This document shows, piece after piece, positions 7,931 through 16,970 of a DNA stretch of 64,000 nt. The stretch is from positions 735,501-799,500 of the forward strand of contig NZ_CP028843.1 of the NCBI RefSeq assembly GCF_003058325.1, given 5' to 3'. Both the position numbers and the translations under genes were made by a program. The notes beneath the pieces were generated by a model, which ran no database searches, had not been told where the DNA came from, and saw only the letters and a list, made by a program, of their open reading frames with translations. The stretch's first letter is position 1; each line of letters starts with the position of its first letter. Source of the DNA: Methylobacterium currus (GTDB taxonomy: Bacteria > Pseudomonadota > Alphaproteobacteria > Rhizobiales > Beijerinckiaceae).

Positions 7931-10900
7931 GCGAGGGTCACGTCTTCACCATCGCGCCGGGCTCACGCTTCCTCGACACCCTGGCCGAGGCGCTGCTCTC
8001 CGGCCGCCTCGTCGGGGATCTGGCCGGCGGGCCGTTCGGTCTCGCCGCCGTCACCCTCTACCTGCCGACCCGCCGCGCCGCCCGGGCGCTGGCCGCCATC
8101 CTGGCGAAGGAATGCGGACCGGCGGCGCTCCTGCCGCGCATGGTCCCCCTCGGCGAGGCCGACGAGGCCGAGCTCGACCTGCTCGCCGCCCCTCCGGGCG
8201 AGCGCCGCGAGGAGGTGCTGCGGCCGCCGATCCCGCCGCTGGAGCGCCGGCTGATCCTGGCCCGCCTCGTCCAGGCCTGGGCCGGCACCGTCGACCGCCA
8301 GCTCCTGCCGTTGGGTGACGAGGTGCCGTTCCGGGTGCCGTCCTCGCCCGCCGATGCGGTCGGCCTCGCCGCCGACCTCGAAGGGCTGATGGATGCGCTG
8401 ACCGTCGAGGGCCTGCCCTGGAACGACCTCGCCGGCGCCGTCGAGGCCGAGCATTCGCGCTATTTCTCCCTCACCCTCGATTTCGTGCGCATCGCCGCCG
8501 AGTTCTGGCCCCGGATCCTGGCCGATCGCGGGGTCAGCGACCCGGTCGCGCGCGGCCAGGCCCTGGTGCTGGCGGAGGCCGCGCGCCTCACCCGCGAGCG
8601 TCCGGCCGATCCCGTGATCGTCGCCGGCTCGACCGGCTCGGTGCCGGCCACCGCCCGGCTCATCGCGGCGATCGCCGGCCTGCCCCGCGGCGCCGTGGTG
8701 CTGCCGGGCCTCGACCGCGACCTCGATGCCGCCGGCTGGAGCGCCATCGACCCGGCCGGCGACGGGGAGGCGGCGGCCCATGCCCATCCGCAGGCGGTGC
8801 TGCACCACCTCGTCGGCAAGAGCGGCCTTTCCCTCGACCGGGCGGCGGTGATCCCCCTCGGCACCCCGACGCCGGCCGCCAGGGCCCGGGCCGGGCTCCT
8901 GTCGCAAGCCTTGCGCCCCGCCGAGACCACCGACGCCTGGGCCGATCTCGATCCGGACTATCGCGAAAAACTCGCCCGCGAGGGCGCCGCCGGGATCCGG
9001 GTGGTCGAGGCCGCCGACGAGCGCGAGGAGGCGCTCGCCATCGCGGTGGCCTTGCGCGAGACGCTGGAGCAGCCCGGCCGCAATGCGGCCCTCATCACGC
9101 CGGACCGCGCCCTGGCGCTCCGGGTCGCGGCCGAGCTGAAGCGCTGGGGCATCGTCGCCGACGACTCGGCGGGCGAGCCGCTGGCGCGCAGCCCGGCCGG
9201 GCGCCTCGCCCGGCTCGCCGCCGACGTCGCGGCGCTCGACGCCAAGCCCGAGCGGGTGCTGGCGCTCCTCGCCCATCCGCTGGTGCGCCTCGGCCTGACC
9301 CGGGCCGAGATCGAGCGGGCGGCGAGCGCCCTGGAGATCGGGTGCCTGCGCGGTCCCGCCCCGGCCAAGGGCTTCGCCGGCATCGCGGAGGCTTTGCGGC
9401 TCGCCCGGACCGAGGAGCGGCCGCACGATCCCCGTCCGCGCCGGCGCCTCACGCCCGAGGACTGGGACGCCGCCGACGCGCTGCTGCTGCGCCTCTCGGT
9501 CGCCTTCCAGGATTTCTTCGCCGACGAGGACGACGCTCCCGGCGACCTGATCGTCATCGCCAGGGCCCACCGCGCCACCTGCGACCTCCTCATGGCGGGG
9601 CCCGAGACGGAGGAGCCCGAGGCGGACGAGGACGAGGTCGACACCTCGGTGGGGGTGCTCGACGCCCTGTTCGACGACATGGAGCTGGCCGAGCCCGGCC
9701 TGCTCGCCGGCCGCTTCTCGGATTATCCGTCCTTCTTCACCGCGCTCGCCCGCGAGCGGGTGGTGGCGCGGCGCAAGGCCAGCCCGCATCCGCGGCTGCG
9801 CATCCTCGGTCTCCTGGAGGCGCGGCTCCTCTCCGTCGACCGCGTGGTGCTCGGCGGCCTCGACGAGGGCGTCTGGCCGCCGAAGGCCGAGACCGACGCC
9901 TTCCTCAACCGGCCGATGCGCCACCGCGTCGGCCTGCCGTCGCCGGAGAAGCGCCTCGGCCAGACCGCGCACGACTTCGTCCAGGCGCTGGGCTGCCCGG
10001 ACGCCGTCATCACCCGGGCGCATAAGCGCGAGGGCGCGCCGACCGTGCCGTCGCGCTTCCTGCAACGCCTGCGCGCCTTCGCGGGCGAGGCATTGTGGGC
10101 CGGCCTGGTGAAGGGCGGTCAGCGTTTCCGGGCGCTCGCCGCTTCGATCGATGCGGGCACGGGCCCGCTGCCGCCACGCCTGCGCCGCCCGGCGCCCAGG
10201 CCCGACCCGGCCCTCTTCCCGCGCTCGCTCAGCGTCACCGAGATCGAGACCCTGGTGCGCGATCCCTACGGGATCTTCGCCCGCCACGTGCTCGGCCTCG
10301 ACGCCCTGGAGCCGGTGGCGGTGCAGCCGAGCGCCAGCGACCGCGGCACCATCGTGCACAGCGTTCTGGGCGGCTTCGCCGAGCGGTTTCCGGACGCGCT
10401 GCCCGCCCTCGACGAGGCCGAGCAGGTCCTCTACGCGCTCGCCGCCAACGCCTTCGCGCCGATCTCGGACGCCTATCCGGAGCTCTACGCCGAATGGTGG
10501 CCCCGCTTCGTGCGGCTGGCCGAGGCGTTCCTCGCCTGGGAGGCCGAGCGCCGCCCCGGGATCCGCCGCGTGCAGGCGGAGGCCGGCGGCCGCTGGACGC
10601 TCGCCGTCCCGGGCGGGCACGTCCTGACGCTGCGCGCCCGGGCCGACCGGATCGAGACCCGCCGCGACGGCGGCCATACCATCATCGACTTCAAGACCGG
10701 CCAGCCGCCGAGCGCCCGCGAGGTCTTCGCCGGCTTCTCGCCCCAGCTGACCCTGGAGGCCGCGATGCTCCAGGCCGGCGCCTTCCGGGACCTCGACCCC
10801 GCGCGTGAGACGCCCGACCTCCTCTACATCCGCGCCGGCGGCGGCAAGACGCCGCTCGATCCTGCGCCGCTCAAGGCGCCGCGGGGGGATGGGCGGACGC

Positions 10901-11073
10901 TTCCCGAGCTGGTCGAGGCCCATGTCGCGGGCCTGCGCCGGCTCGTCGGCGCGTTCATGGCCGGCGAGGCCGCCTACCTGTCCCGGCCCTACCCGAAATA
11001 CGCCAAGGCGTATTCCGACTACGACCACCTGGCGCGGGTCAGGGAATGGTCGCTGGTCGAGGGGGAGGAGTGA
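7927..11073 (+). CDS. addB: Double-strand break repair protein AddB (helicase-like/nuclease subunit)
   Basis: A 1048-residue protein of alphaproteobacterial AddB type. AddAB processes double-strand breaks for RecA loading. The N-terminal and middle parts form degenerate helicase domains (for example RLLSVDRVVLGGLDEGVWPP). The C-terminal PD-(D/E)XK nuclease shows RGTIVHS, TIIDFKTGQPP and LLYIRAGGGKTP. GTG start within the GNAT stop. Odd: addA, which in most alphaproteobacteria follows directly and often overlaps addB, is absent. The stop is in a GGAGGAGTGATG context ready for coupling, but the frame after that ATG closes after 14 codons in a palindromic repeat. Confidence 0.95.
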   Translation: MSEGHVFTIAPGSRFLDTLAEALLSGRLVGDLAGGPFGLAAVTLYLPTRRAARALAAILAKECGPAALLPRMVPLGEADEAELDLLAAPPGERREEVLRPPIPPLERRLILARLVQAWAGTVDRQLLPLGDEVPFRVPSSPADAVGLAADLEGLMDALTVEGLPWNDLAGAVEAEHSRYFSLTLDFVRIAAEFWPRILADRGVSDPVARGQALVLAEAARLTRERPADPVIVAGSTGSVPATARLIAAIAGLPRGAVVLPGLDRDLDAAGWSAIDPAGDGEAAAHAHPQAVLHHLVGKSGLSLDRAAVIPLGTPTPAARARAGLLSQALRPAETTDAWADLDPDYREKLAREGAAGIRVVEAADEREEALAIAVALRETLEQPGRNAALITPDRALALRVAAELKRWGIVADDSAGEPLARSPAGRLARLAADVAALDAKPERVLALLAHPLVRLGLTRAEIERAASALEIGCLRGPAPAKGFAGIAEALRLARTEERPHDPRPRRRLTPEDWDAADALLLRLSVAFQDFFADEDDAPGDLIVIARAHRATCDLLMAGPETEEPEADEDEVDTSVGVLDALFDDMELAEPGLLAGRFSDYPSFFTALARERVVARRKASPHPRLRILGLLEARLLSVDRVVLGGLDEGVWPPKAETDAFLNRPMRHRVGLPSPEKRLGQTAHDFVQALGCPDAVITRAHKREGAPTVPSRFLQRLRAFAGEALWAGLVKGGQRFRALAASIDAGTGPLPPRLRRPAPRPDPALFPRSLSVTEIETLVRDPYGIFARHVLGLDALEPVAVQPSASDRGTIVHSVLGGFAERFPDALPALDEAEQVLYALAANAFAPISDAYPELYAEWWPRFVRLAEAFLAWEAERRPGIRRVQAEAGGRWTLAVPGGHVLTLRARADRIETRRDGGHTIIDFKTGQPPSAREVFAGFSPQLTLEAAMLQAGAFRDLDPARETPDLLYIRAGGGKTPLDPAPLKAPRGDGRTLPELVEAHVAGLRRLVGAFMAGEAAYLSRPYPKYAKAYSDYDHLARVREWSLVEGEE

Positions 11074-11082
11074 TGCCGCCGC

Positions 11083-11192
11083 GCCTTCGAACGGGCTCGT
11101 TCGAAGGCGCTGGCTAAGCCCGAACGGGCGCCGGCGCCGATGCGCCGGACGCTTTCGCATCGACGTGTCGATGCGAAAGCGCGACGGTATGA
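11083..11192. repeat. 110-bp dispersed palindromic repeat, family 1, copy A
   Basis: Contains two perfect hairpins: an 11-bp stem GCCTTCGAACG/CGTTCGAAGGC with a 4-nt loop, and a 14-bp stem GCTTTCGCATCGAC/GTCGATGCGAAAGC with central GT. Between them is a GC-rich segment with GGCGCCGGCGCC. It is about 95% identical (6 differences) to 33376-33485. It begins ten bases after the addB stop. No coding capacity or transposase; REP/MITE-like. Confidence 0.9.
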
Positions 11193-11348
11193 GGGCGCCC
11201 CGCAAGCGCTCGCGCCCCTCTCCACCGGCCATGCGCCCGGGGCGGCCCGCCGCCCGTGCCTCACGGCTTCTGGCCGCGCCGCCGCTGGGCTAGTGATGGC
11301 GCGGTGAGTGCCGGGCCGACGGGGGCCCGGCCAGACCGGAGACACCGC

Positions 11349-12731
11349 ATGGCCGCGCTTGACCGGATCCTCAACGACATCGACCGCGACCTCGACAATT
11401 CCCTGGAGCGGCTGTTCGCCTTCCTGCGCATCCCGTCGATCTCGACCGACCCGGCCTATGCGGCGGAGTGCCGGAAGGCGGCGGAATGGCTGAAGGGCGA
11501 TCTCGCCGCCATGGGCTTCGAGGTCTCCTTGCGCGAGACCGGCGGCCACCCGGTGGTGCTCGCCCATTACGCCAAGCCCGGCGCTCCGCACGTCCTGTTC
11601 TACGGCCACTACGACGTGCAGCCGGTCGATCCCCTGAACGAGTGGGAGACGCCGCCCTTCGAGCCGCGCATGGCGACGCTGGCGGATGGCCGCAAGGTCA
11701 TCAGCGCGCGCGGCGCCTGCGACGACAAGGGACAGGTGATGACCTTCGTCGAGGCCTGCCGGGCCTTCAAGGCGATCGACGGCGAATTGCCGGTCGGCGT
11801 CACCCTCCTGATCGAGGGCGCGGAAGAGGACGGCTCGAAGTTCCTGCCCGAATGGGTCGCGGCGAACCGCGACGAGCTGAAGGCCGACGTGGCGCTGGTC
11901 TGCGACACCGGGATGTGGGACCGCGACACCCCGGCCATCACCTCGTCCCTGCGCGGCCTGGCCTATTTCGAGGTCACCGTCACCTGCGCCGACCGCGACC
12001 TGCATTCCGGCCTGTTCGGGGGTGCGGCCGCCAACCCGATCCGGGTGCTCTCGCGCATCATCGCCGACCTGCACGACGGGGAGGGCCGGGTGACCGTGCC
12101 GGGCTTCTATGACGGCGTGCACGAGACGCCGCCGGAGGTGCTGGAGCAGTGGCGGGGCCTCGACCTGACCCCCGAGAGCTTCCTCGGCACCGTCGGCCTG
12201 AACAAGCCGGCGGGCGAGCGCGACCGGATGCTGATCGAGCAGATCCAGTCCCGCCCGACCTGCGACGCCAACGGCATCATCGGCGGCTATACGGGGGAGG
12301 GCACCAAGACGGTGATCGCCTCGAAGGCGAGCGCCAAGATCTCGTTCCGCCTCGTCGGCGACCAGGACCCGGAGGCGCTCGACCGCAACTTCCGCGCCTT
12401 CGTCGAGGCCCGCATCCCGGCCGATTGCTCGGTCGAGATCGTCACCCACAAGGGCTCGCGGGCGCTGGCCCTTCCCCACGGCATGCCGGCGCTCGAGGCC
12501 GCCAAGGGCGCGCTCGCCGAGGAATGGGGCAAGGCCCCGGTGACGATCGGGTCGGGCGGCTCGATCCCGATCGTCGGCGACTTCAAGCGCACCCTCGGCC
12601 TCGACACCCTGCTCGTCGGCTTCGGCCTCGACGACGACCGGGTGCACTCGCCGAACGAGAAGTACGACCTCCAGAGCTTCCACAAGGGCACCCGCTCCTG
12701 GGCGCGGATCCTGGCGGCCCTGGCGAAGTAG
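11349..12731 (+). CDS. M20 family metallopeptidase (dipeptidase)
   Basis: A 460-residue zinc-dependent dipeptidase/deacylase of the M20/M25/M40 type. Metal and catalytic motifs are visible: YGHYDVQP (first His ligand), GACDDKGQ (bridging Asp), EGAEEDGS (catalytic Glu and ligand), and HSPNEKY near the C-terminus. The lid/dimerisation insert is present, so length is normal. Cytosolic, with no signal peptide. The ATG at 11349 follows a GGAGAC ribosome site. The exact peptide substrate cannot be deduced. A 12-bp hairpin follows the gene. Confidence 0.93.
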   Translation: MAALDRILNDIDRDLDNSLERLFAFLRIPSISTDPAYAAECRKAAEWLKGDLAAMGFEVSLRETGGHPVVLAHYAKPGAPHVLFYGHYDVQPVDPLNEWETPPFEPRMATLADGRKVISARGACDDKGQVMTFVEACRAFKAIDGELPVGVTLLIEGAEEDGSKFLPEWVAANRDELKADVALVCDTGMWDRDTPAITSSLRGLAYFEVTVTCADRDLHSGLFGGAAANPIRVLSRIIADLHDGEGRVTVPGFYDGVHETPPEVLEQWRGLDLTPESFLGTVGLNKPAGERDRMLIEQIQSRPTCDANGIIGGYTGEGTKTVIASKASAKISFRLVGDQDPEALDRNFRAFVEARIPADCSVEIVTHKGSRALALPHGMPALEAAKGALAEEWGKAPVTIGSGGSIPIVGDFKRTLGLDTLLVGFGLDDDRVHSPNEKYDLQSFHKGTRSWARILAALAK

Positions 12732-12739
12732 GCGGGCGC

Positions 12740-12767
12740 ACCTGCCGCCGGATGGCCGGCGGCAGGT
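12740..12767 (+). terminator. Strong hairpin after the dipeptidase gene
   Basis: A perfect 12-bp stem (ACCTGCCGCCGG with CCGGCGGCAGGT) and ATGG loop, eight bases after the stop codon. It lacks a T-tract, so it may act as a weak or 3'-stabilising terminator rather than a classical one. Confidence 0.55.
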
Positions 12768-12803
12768 CACCCCCGGCGCATCGCCGTCGAAAGGAGGACG
12801 GAT

Positions 12804-13508
12804 GTGCAGCAGAAAGTCATCGGCCTGATCGGCGGAATGAGCTGGGAGAGCTCGGCCGAATATTACCGCATCATCAACGAGACGGTTCGCGCCCGCCTCG
12901 GGGGCCTGCGCTCGGCGCGCTGCCTGCTGTGGTCGTTCGACTTCGGCGAGATCGAGGCCTTGCAGCATGCGGGGCGCTGGGACGAGGCGGCGGACGAGCT
13001 GATCGACGCCGCGCGGCGCCTGGAGCGAGGCGGCGCCGATTGTGTGCTGATCTGCACCAACACCATGCACCGCATGGCCGATCAGGTGCAGGCGGCGATC
13101 GGCCTGCCGCTCCTGCATATCGCCGACCCGACCGCCGAGCGGATCCGCGCCGCCGGCCTGTCCCGGATCGGCCTCCTCGGCACCGCTTTCACGATGGAGC
13201 AGGAGTTCTACAAGGGCCGGCTCGCATCGCGCCACGGCCTCGGCGTCCTGGTGCCGGACGCGGACGACCGGGCCGTGGTCCACCGGGTGATCTACGAGGA
13301 GCTGGTCCAGGGCCGAGCGCTGCCGGCCTCGCGCGCGGCCTACCGGGCGATCATCGCCCGGCTGGTCGAGCGGGGAGCACAGGGGATCATCCTCGGCTGC
13401 ACGGAGATCATGCTGCTGGTGCGGCCGGAGGACAGCCCGGTGCCGCTCTTCGACACCACGGCGCTGCATGCCGAGGCGGCGGTCGACTGGGCGTTGGCGG
13501 GAATCTGA
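12804..13508 (+). CDS. Aspartate/glutamate racemase family protein (YgeA-like)
   Basis: A 234-residue cofactor-independent amino-acid racemase. The start is LIGGMSWESSAEYY. The two catalytic cysteines are in CTNTMHRM and ILGCTEIMLLV, as in two-base racemases of this family. The GTG at 12804 is preceded by an excellent AAAGGAGG site, which decides the start. Substrate may be Asp, Glu or broad range. It is convergent with the amidohydrolase gene that ends nine bases downstream. Confidence 0.9.
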   Translation: MQQKVIGLIGGMSWESSAEYYRIINETVRARLGGLRSARCLLWSFDFGEIEALQHAGRWDEAADELIDAARRLERGGADCVLICTNTMHRMADQVQAAIGLPLLHIADPTAERIRAAGLSRIGLLGTAFTMEQEFYKGRLASRHGLGVLVPDADDRAVVHRVIYEELVQGRALPASRAAYRAIIARLVERGAQGIILGCTEIMLLVRPEDSPVPLFDTTALHAEAAVDWALAGI

Positions 13509-13517
13509 CCACGGAGG

Positions 13518-14873
13518 CTACTCTCCGTCCACCAATCGCCGGCTGAGCACGTTGTGCCGCTCCGCCAACACGCCCGTGTCCAGCGTGAGCAACTCCCTGT
13601 CCCGCACCACGATCCGCCCGTTGATCACGCTTAAGCCCACGCTCGGCGGCGCGCAGAACACCAGGGCGGCGACCGGATCGTGCAGGGCGCCCGCGGTAGA
13701 GAGCGCCCGCAGGTCGAAGGCGACGCAATCGGCGGCCATGCCGACGGTCAGCGCCCCGATATCGTCGCGCCCGAGCACCCGCGCCCCGCCGATCGTCGCG
13801 ATTTCCAGGGCCTCGCGGGCCGTCATCGCGGCGGGTCCGAAGCCGACGCGGGCCAGCAGCATCGCCTGGCGCGCCTCGCCCAAAAGGTGGCCGGCATCGT
13901 TCGAGGCCGAGCCGTCGACGCCGAGGCCGACGGCGACACCCTCGCAGCGCATCCGCGGCACCGGGGCGATGCCGGAGGCGAGCCGCATGTTCGAGCACGG
14001 GCAATGCGCGACCCCGGTGCCGGTGCGGGCAAACAGCCGGATCCCGTCCTCGTCGAGCTTGACGCAGTGGGCGTGCCAGACGTCCGGCCCGACCCATCCG
14101 AGATCGGCGGCGTATTCGGCGGGCGTCATGCCGAAGCGCGCGCGGCTATAGGCGACGTCGTCCTGGTTCTCGGCCAGGTGGGTGTGGAGCGAGACGCCGT
14201 AGGCCCGCGCCAGGACGGCCGAATCCCGCATCAGCCCGGGGCTGACCGAGAAGGGTGAGCACGGCGCCACCACGATCCGGCGCATCGCGAACGGCGCGGG
14301 ATCGTGCCAGGTCTCGATCAGGCGGCGCGTGTCGGCGAGGATCGCGGCCTCGTCCTCAACCAGCGCGTCGGGCGGCAGGCCGCCGGCGCTTTCGCCCAGG
14401 CTCATCGCCCCGCGGGCCGCGTGGAAGCGCAGGCCGATCGCGTCGGCCGCCTCGATGCTGTCGTCGAGGCGGCAGCCATTCGGATAGAGGTAGAGGTGGT
14501 CGCTCGAGGTGGTGCAGCCCGACAGCATCAGCTCGGCCATCGCGACTTGCGTCGACACCCGCACCATCTCGGGCGTGAGCCGGGCCCAGATCGGATAGAG
14601 CGCCTTGAGCCAGCCGAACAGGTCCGCGTCCTGCGCCCCCGGCACGGCGCGGGTGAGCGACTGGTACATGTGGTGATGCGTGTTGACGAGGCCGGGCAGC
14701 AGGACGTGGCCGGCGAGATCGATCACCGTGTCGGCGGTCTCGGGCACCGCCTCGGGGCCGCCCACCGCGACGATCCGGTTACCCTCGATCAGCGCGAAGC
14801 CGCCCGCGATCTCGCGCCGTGCCGCGTCCATGGTGACGACGCGGTCGGCGTTGCGCAGGAGAAGCGTGGCCAT
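13518..14873 (-). CDS. 8-oxoguanine deaminase-like amidohydrolase
   Basis: A 451-residue metal-dependent deaminase of the amidohydrolase superfamily. It has the first metal site NTHHHMYQSLTRA, then HTHLAEN, HAHCVKLDE and the catalytic aspartate in GVDGSASND. The NTHHH-Y-Q start and the overall pattern match characterised 8-oxoguanine deaminases, which turn 8-oxoguanine into urate. Divergent from 5-hydroxyisourate hydrolase (121 bp between starts), which acts on the product of urate oxidation, so a purine-oxidation role is consistent. Guanine or another N-heterocycle remains possible as substrate. The ATG at 14873 is chosen over an open extension to 15203 that overlaps the divergent gene. Confidence 0.85.
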   Translation of the reverse strand: MATLLLRNADRVVTMDAARREIAGGFALIEGNRIVAVGGPEAVPETADTVIDLAGHVLLPGLVNTHHHMYQSLTRAVPGAQDADLFGWLKALYPIWARLTPEMVRVSTQVAMAELMLSGCTTSSDHLYLYPNGCRLDDSIEAADAIGLRFHAARGAMSLGESAGGLPPDALVEDEAAILADTRRLIETWHDPAPFAMRRIVVAPCSPFSVSPGLMRDSAVLARAYGVSLHTHLAENQDDVAYSRARFGMTPAEYAADLGWVGPDVWHAHCVKLDEDGIRLFARTGTGVAHCPCSNMRLASGIAPVPRMRCEGVAVGLGVDGSASNDAGHLLGEARQAMLLARVGFGPAAMTAREALEIATIGGARVLGRDDIGALTVGMAADCVAFDLRALSTAGALHDPVAALVFCAPPSVGLSVINGRIVVRDRELLTLDTGVLAERHNVLSRRLVDGE

Positions 14874-14994
14874 GCGGGAGCTCCAGTGGAGACGGAGCCG
14901 CCATGCTGGGCGCCCCGGTCGGCGCCGGTCAAGCCGTGCTTGACCGCGCGGCAGGCCTCGGGCACCCCCTGAGGGCCGTGACCGGAGACCCACG

Positions 14995-15375
14995 ATGTCC
15001 GTGCCCACCCCGTCGAGCCCCGAGACGCCGCGCCTGACCACCCACGTTCTCGACACCGCCCATGGGCGGCCGGCCGCCGGGGTGGCGGTGCAGCTCTGGC
15101 GCCTGACCGACGGCGCGCGGGAGGAGGTCGCCCGCACGCTCACCAACGCGGACGGGCGCTGCGACGCGCCGTTGCTCGCGGGCGAGGCGCTGCGGCCGGG
15201 CATCTACGAGCTGGTCTTCGCGGTCGGGGCCTATTTCGCGGGTTCGGGCGACGACGGCGCCGGCGACTTCCTCGACGAGGTGCCGGTGCGCTTCGTGGTC
15301 CGGCCCGGCCTGACCCACTACCACGTACCCCTGCTGATCGCGCCCTACGCCTACAGCACCTATCGGGGAAGCTGA
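14995..15375 (+). CDS. uraH: 5-hydroxyisourate hydrolase (transthyretin-like)
   Basis: A 126-residue protein of the HIUase/transthyretin family, which hydrolyses 5-hydroxyisourate to OHCU during urate degradation. It shows the N-terminal LTTHVLDTAHGRPA motif and the C-terminal HYHVPLLIAPYAYSTYRGS; the terminal YRGS separates true HIUases from animal transthyretins. Cytosolic. No urate oxidase or OHCU decarboxylase is adjacent, so the rest of the pathway must be elsewhere. Confidence 0.95.
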   Translation: MSVPTPSSPETPRLTTHVLDTAHGRPAAGVAVQLWRLTDGAREEVARTLTNADGRCDAPLLAGEALRPGIYELVFAVGAYFAGSGDDGAGDFLDEVPVRFVVRPGLTHYHVPLLIAPYAYSTYRGS

Positions 15376-15425
15376 GAGGCTCCGGGGACTGCCCGGGACT
15401 TCGCGTACCAGTGCGGAGTCCGGGA

Positions 15426-15728
15426 TCAGGCGCCCGGCTTCTGCTGCCAGCCGCGCCGGCGCTCGGCCAGGCCGTGCTCGCGGTAATGGAGCAGGGGATT
15501 CACTCCCGCCCGTTCCACGTCCGGATTGGCCGAGAGATAGCCGCGCGTGCTGAACTCGGCGGAAGGATCCCGCCCCTCGCGCCAGCCGAAATGCAAGTAA
15601 TGCTCGAGAGGATCGCACCCCTCGGCCGCCACGTCCGGATTCTTGCCGAGATAGTAAACCGGGTCGAACCCACCGACGAGGGCGGGCGGGGGCAGCTTGC
15701 GGCTCCAATGGGTGATGCGCCACAACAT
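15426..15728 (-). CDS. Small protein with two FDPxYYLxxNPDVA-type repeats
   Basis: A 100-residue protein. Two imperfect repeat units are visible: FDPVYYLGKNPDVAAEGCDP followed by LEHYLHFGWREGRDPS, then STRGYLSANPDVERAGVNP followed by LLHYREHGLAERR. Such repeats are usually found at the ends of much larger polysaccharide-related or glycosyltransferase proteins; here they make up almost the whole protein. No signal peptide or membrane helix. Function unknown. It is convergent with uraH. Confidence 0.75.
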   Translation of the reverse strand: MLWRITHWSRKLPPPALVGGFDPVYYLGKNPDVAAEGCDPLEHYLHFGWREGRDPSAEFSTRGYLSANPDVERAGVNPLLHYREHGLAERRRGWQQKPGA

Positions 15729-16135
15729 CGGATGTCTCGAGGCTCCCTTGGGCGAGGCCGGGCGGCGCAGGGGTTTCGTGACCTAACGTCCCGCCAATGA
15801 CCCACGGTCAGAAAAGCTGAATCGCGGACCCGGCGCAAGTGGACAAGAGCCGACTTGTTCACCGTTCGGCGGCGCCCGGGTCGACGGAGCCGCGTCATGG
15901 CCGGCCGGGACCCGGCGCTGGATTGCGCGCGAGGTCTCATCTCCGCCACAAGTTGCAGTCTCACTGGGCCTGGGCGGCGGGGCGCGTTGCACAGGAGTTG
16001 ACGATGGGACTCGTCATTCTCGATCCCCAATCGGGCACACGCGTCGAAATCGGCATCGCATCACCCGATCAGGGGACTGGTCCCGGAAGGCCGAACAGGG
16101 CAGGTAGGAACACTGCCCGGCCGGAAGGATTGCCC
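15729..16135. other. Intergenic stretch without a convincing gene
   Basis: About 400 bp between a minus-strand and a plus-strand small gene. The frame of the downstream gene is open from 15839, and an ATG at 16004 (after CAGGAG) could extend it by 44 residues, but the extension has no family resemblance. I see no tRNA, clear promoter or terminator. Confidence 0.5.
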
Positions 16136-16408
16136 ATGCCCCGATACTTCTTCAACACTCACATCGGCGACGACGTGATCACCGATCTGAACGGTGAAGA
16201 ACTGCGCGATCCCGATCATGCCTGGGAGGCGTCGCGCGCGATCATCCGCGCGATGATGGATGATCCGAAGAACCAGGACCGTCTGCTGGCCGCGAGCCTG
16301 GTGGTGACCGACGAGGCCGGCGAGGTCGTGCTGGAATTCCCCTTCGCCGAGGCCCTGGCGGACGACGCGTCCGAGGAGCCGCGGCACGGGGCGCCGAACG
16401 CTCATTGA
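16136..16408 (+). CDS. DUF6894 family small protein
   Basis: A 90-residue protein starting MPRYFFNTHIGDDVITDLNG, with GEELRDPDHAWEASRAI and a C-terminal VVTDEAGEVVLEFPF. This is the pattern of the DUF6894 family, common in multiple copies in Methylobacterium and relatives. Function unknown. Probably cytosolic. The ATG at 16136 is preceded by CCGGAAGGA. Confidence 0.85.
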   Translation: MPRYFFNTHIGDDVITDLNGEELRDPDHAWEASRAIIRAMMDDPKNQDRLLAASLVVTDEAGEVVLEFPFAEALADDASEEPRHGAPNAH

Positions 16409-16477
16409 GGCCGGTCCCGCCGAGGCCGCCGAGACCGGTTCGCACCTCGCCCTCCGGACCGGCCCGGCCGCGAGTGC

Positions 16478-16507
16478 ATGACAATTCTCCGCCACGTCCT
16501 ATATAAG
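16478..16507 (+). promoter_or_regulatory. Candidate promoter of the small Ala/Lys-rich gene
   Basis: ATGACA (16478-16483) and TATAAG (16502-16507) with 18 bp between, or TATATA at 16500 with 16 bp. The AT-rich TATATAAG stands out sharply in this DNA and lies about 100 bp before the start codon, so a long untranslated leader is implied. Confidence 0.45.
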
Positions 16508-16604
16508 GAGAGGGCGCCGGGGGCGGGTCGCACTCGGCGGCACGTTCGGCCCGGCGCCCTCCCGAGGCTGCGGCTCGCCCGCGTCTCGCAAGAGGGATGA
16601 CGTC

Positions 16605-16847
16605 ATGGCGACCCAAGACAGTACCGCGCGCGGACAGGCGGAGACCCGCGCGGCGCGGGCTCAGATGCAGGCCGAGATGGCGGCACAGGCTTGGTCCGAC
16701 CTCGCCAGCGCGGAGCGCAGCCGCGACGACAACACCGCCCGCCTCAAGGCGCTGCGTCTCGCCCGCGAGGCCGAGGCGGTCGCGGCTGCCAAGGTCGCCA
16801 AAGCCGCCAAGGCCGCCCCCAAGGCGCGGGCGAAGAAGAAGGCCTGA
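16605..16847 (+). CDS. Small Ala/Lys-rich protein of unknown function
   Basis: An 80-residue protein. An N-terminal helical part rich in Ala, Gln and Arg is followed by a basic tail of repeated AAKVAKAAKAAPKARAKKKA type. The tail resembles those of histone H1-like or phasin-like proteins, but no domain can be named. The ATG follows GCAAGAGGG. The recognisable promoter and good start context argue for a real gene. Confidence 0.6.
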   Translation: MATQDSTARGQAETRAARAQMQAEMAAQAWSDLASAERSRDDNTARLKALRLAREAEAVAAAKVAKAAKAAPKARAKKKA

Positions 16848-16970
16848 GGTTTCAACGCGCGGAGGTCGTCTGGAGCGGGGCTCGGTGCTCCACCTTGTCC
16901 CGGATGCGGCAAGGCTGCCCGGCGATGCTTCCTTCGACCCAATCGGCGCGGATCGTCTCCTAAATCCCGG

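Noticed and set aside
7963..11232. 1089-codon open frame on the minus strand across addB
   Set aside because: Shadow of addB; low-complexity Arg/Gly/Ala composition and no family motif.
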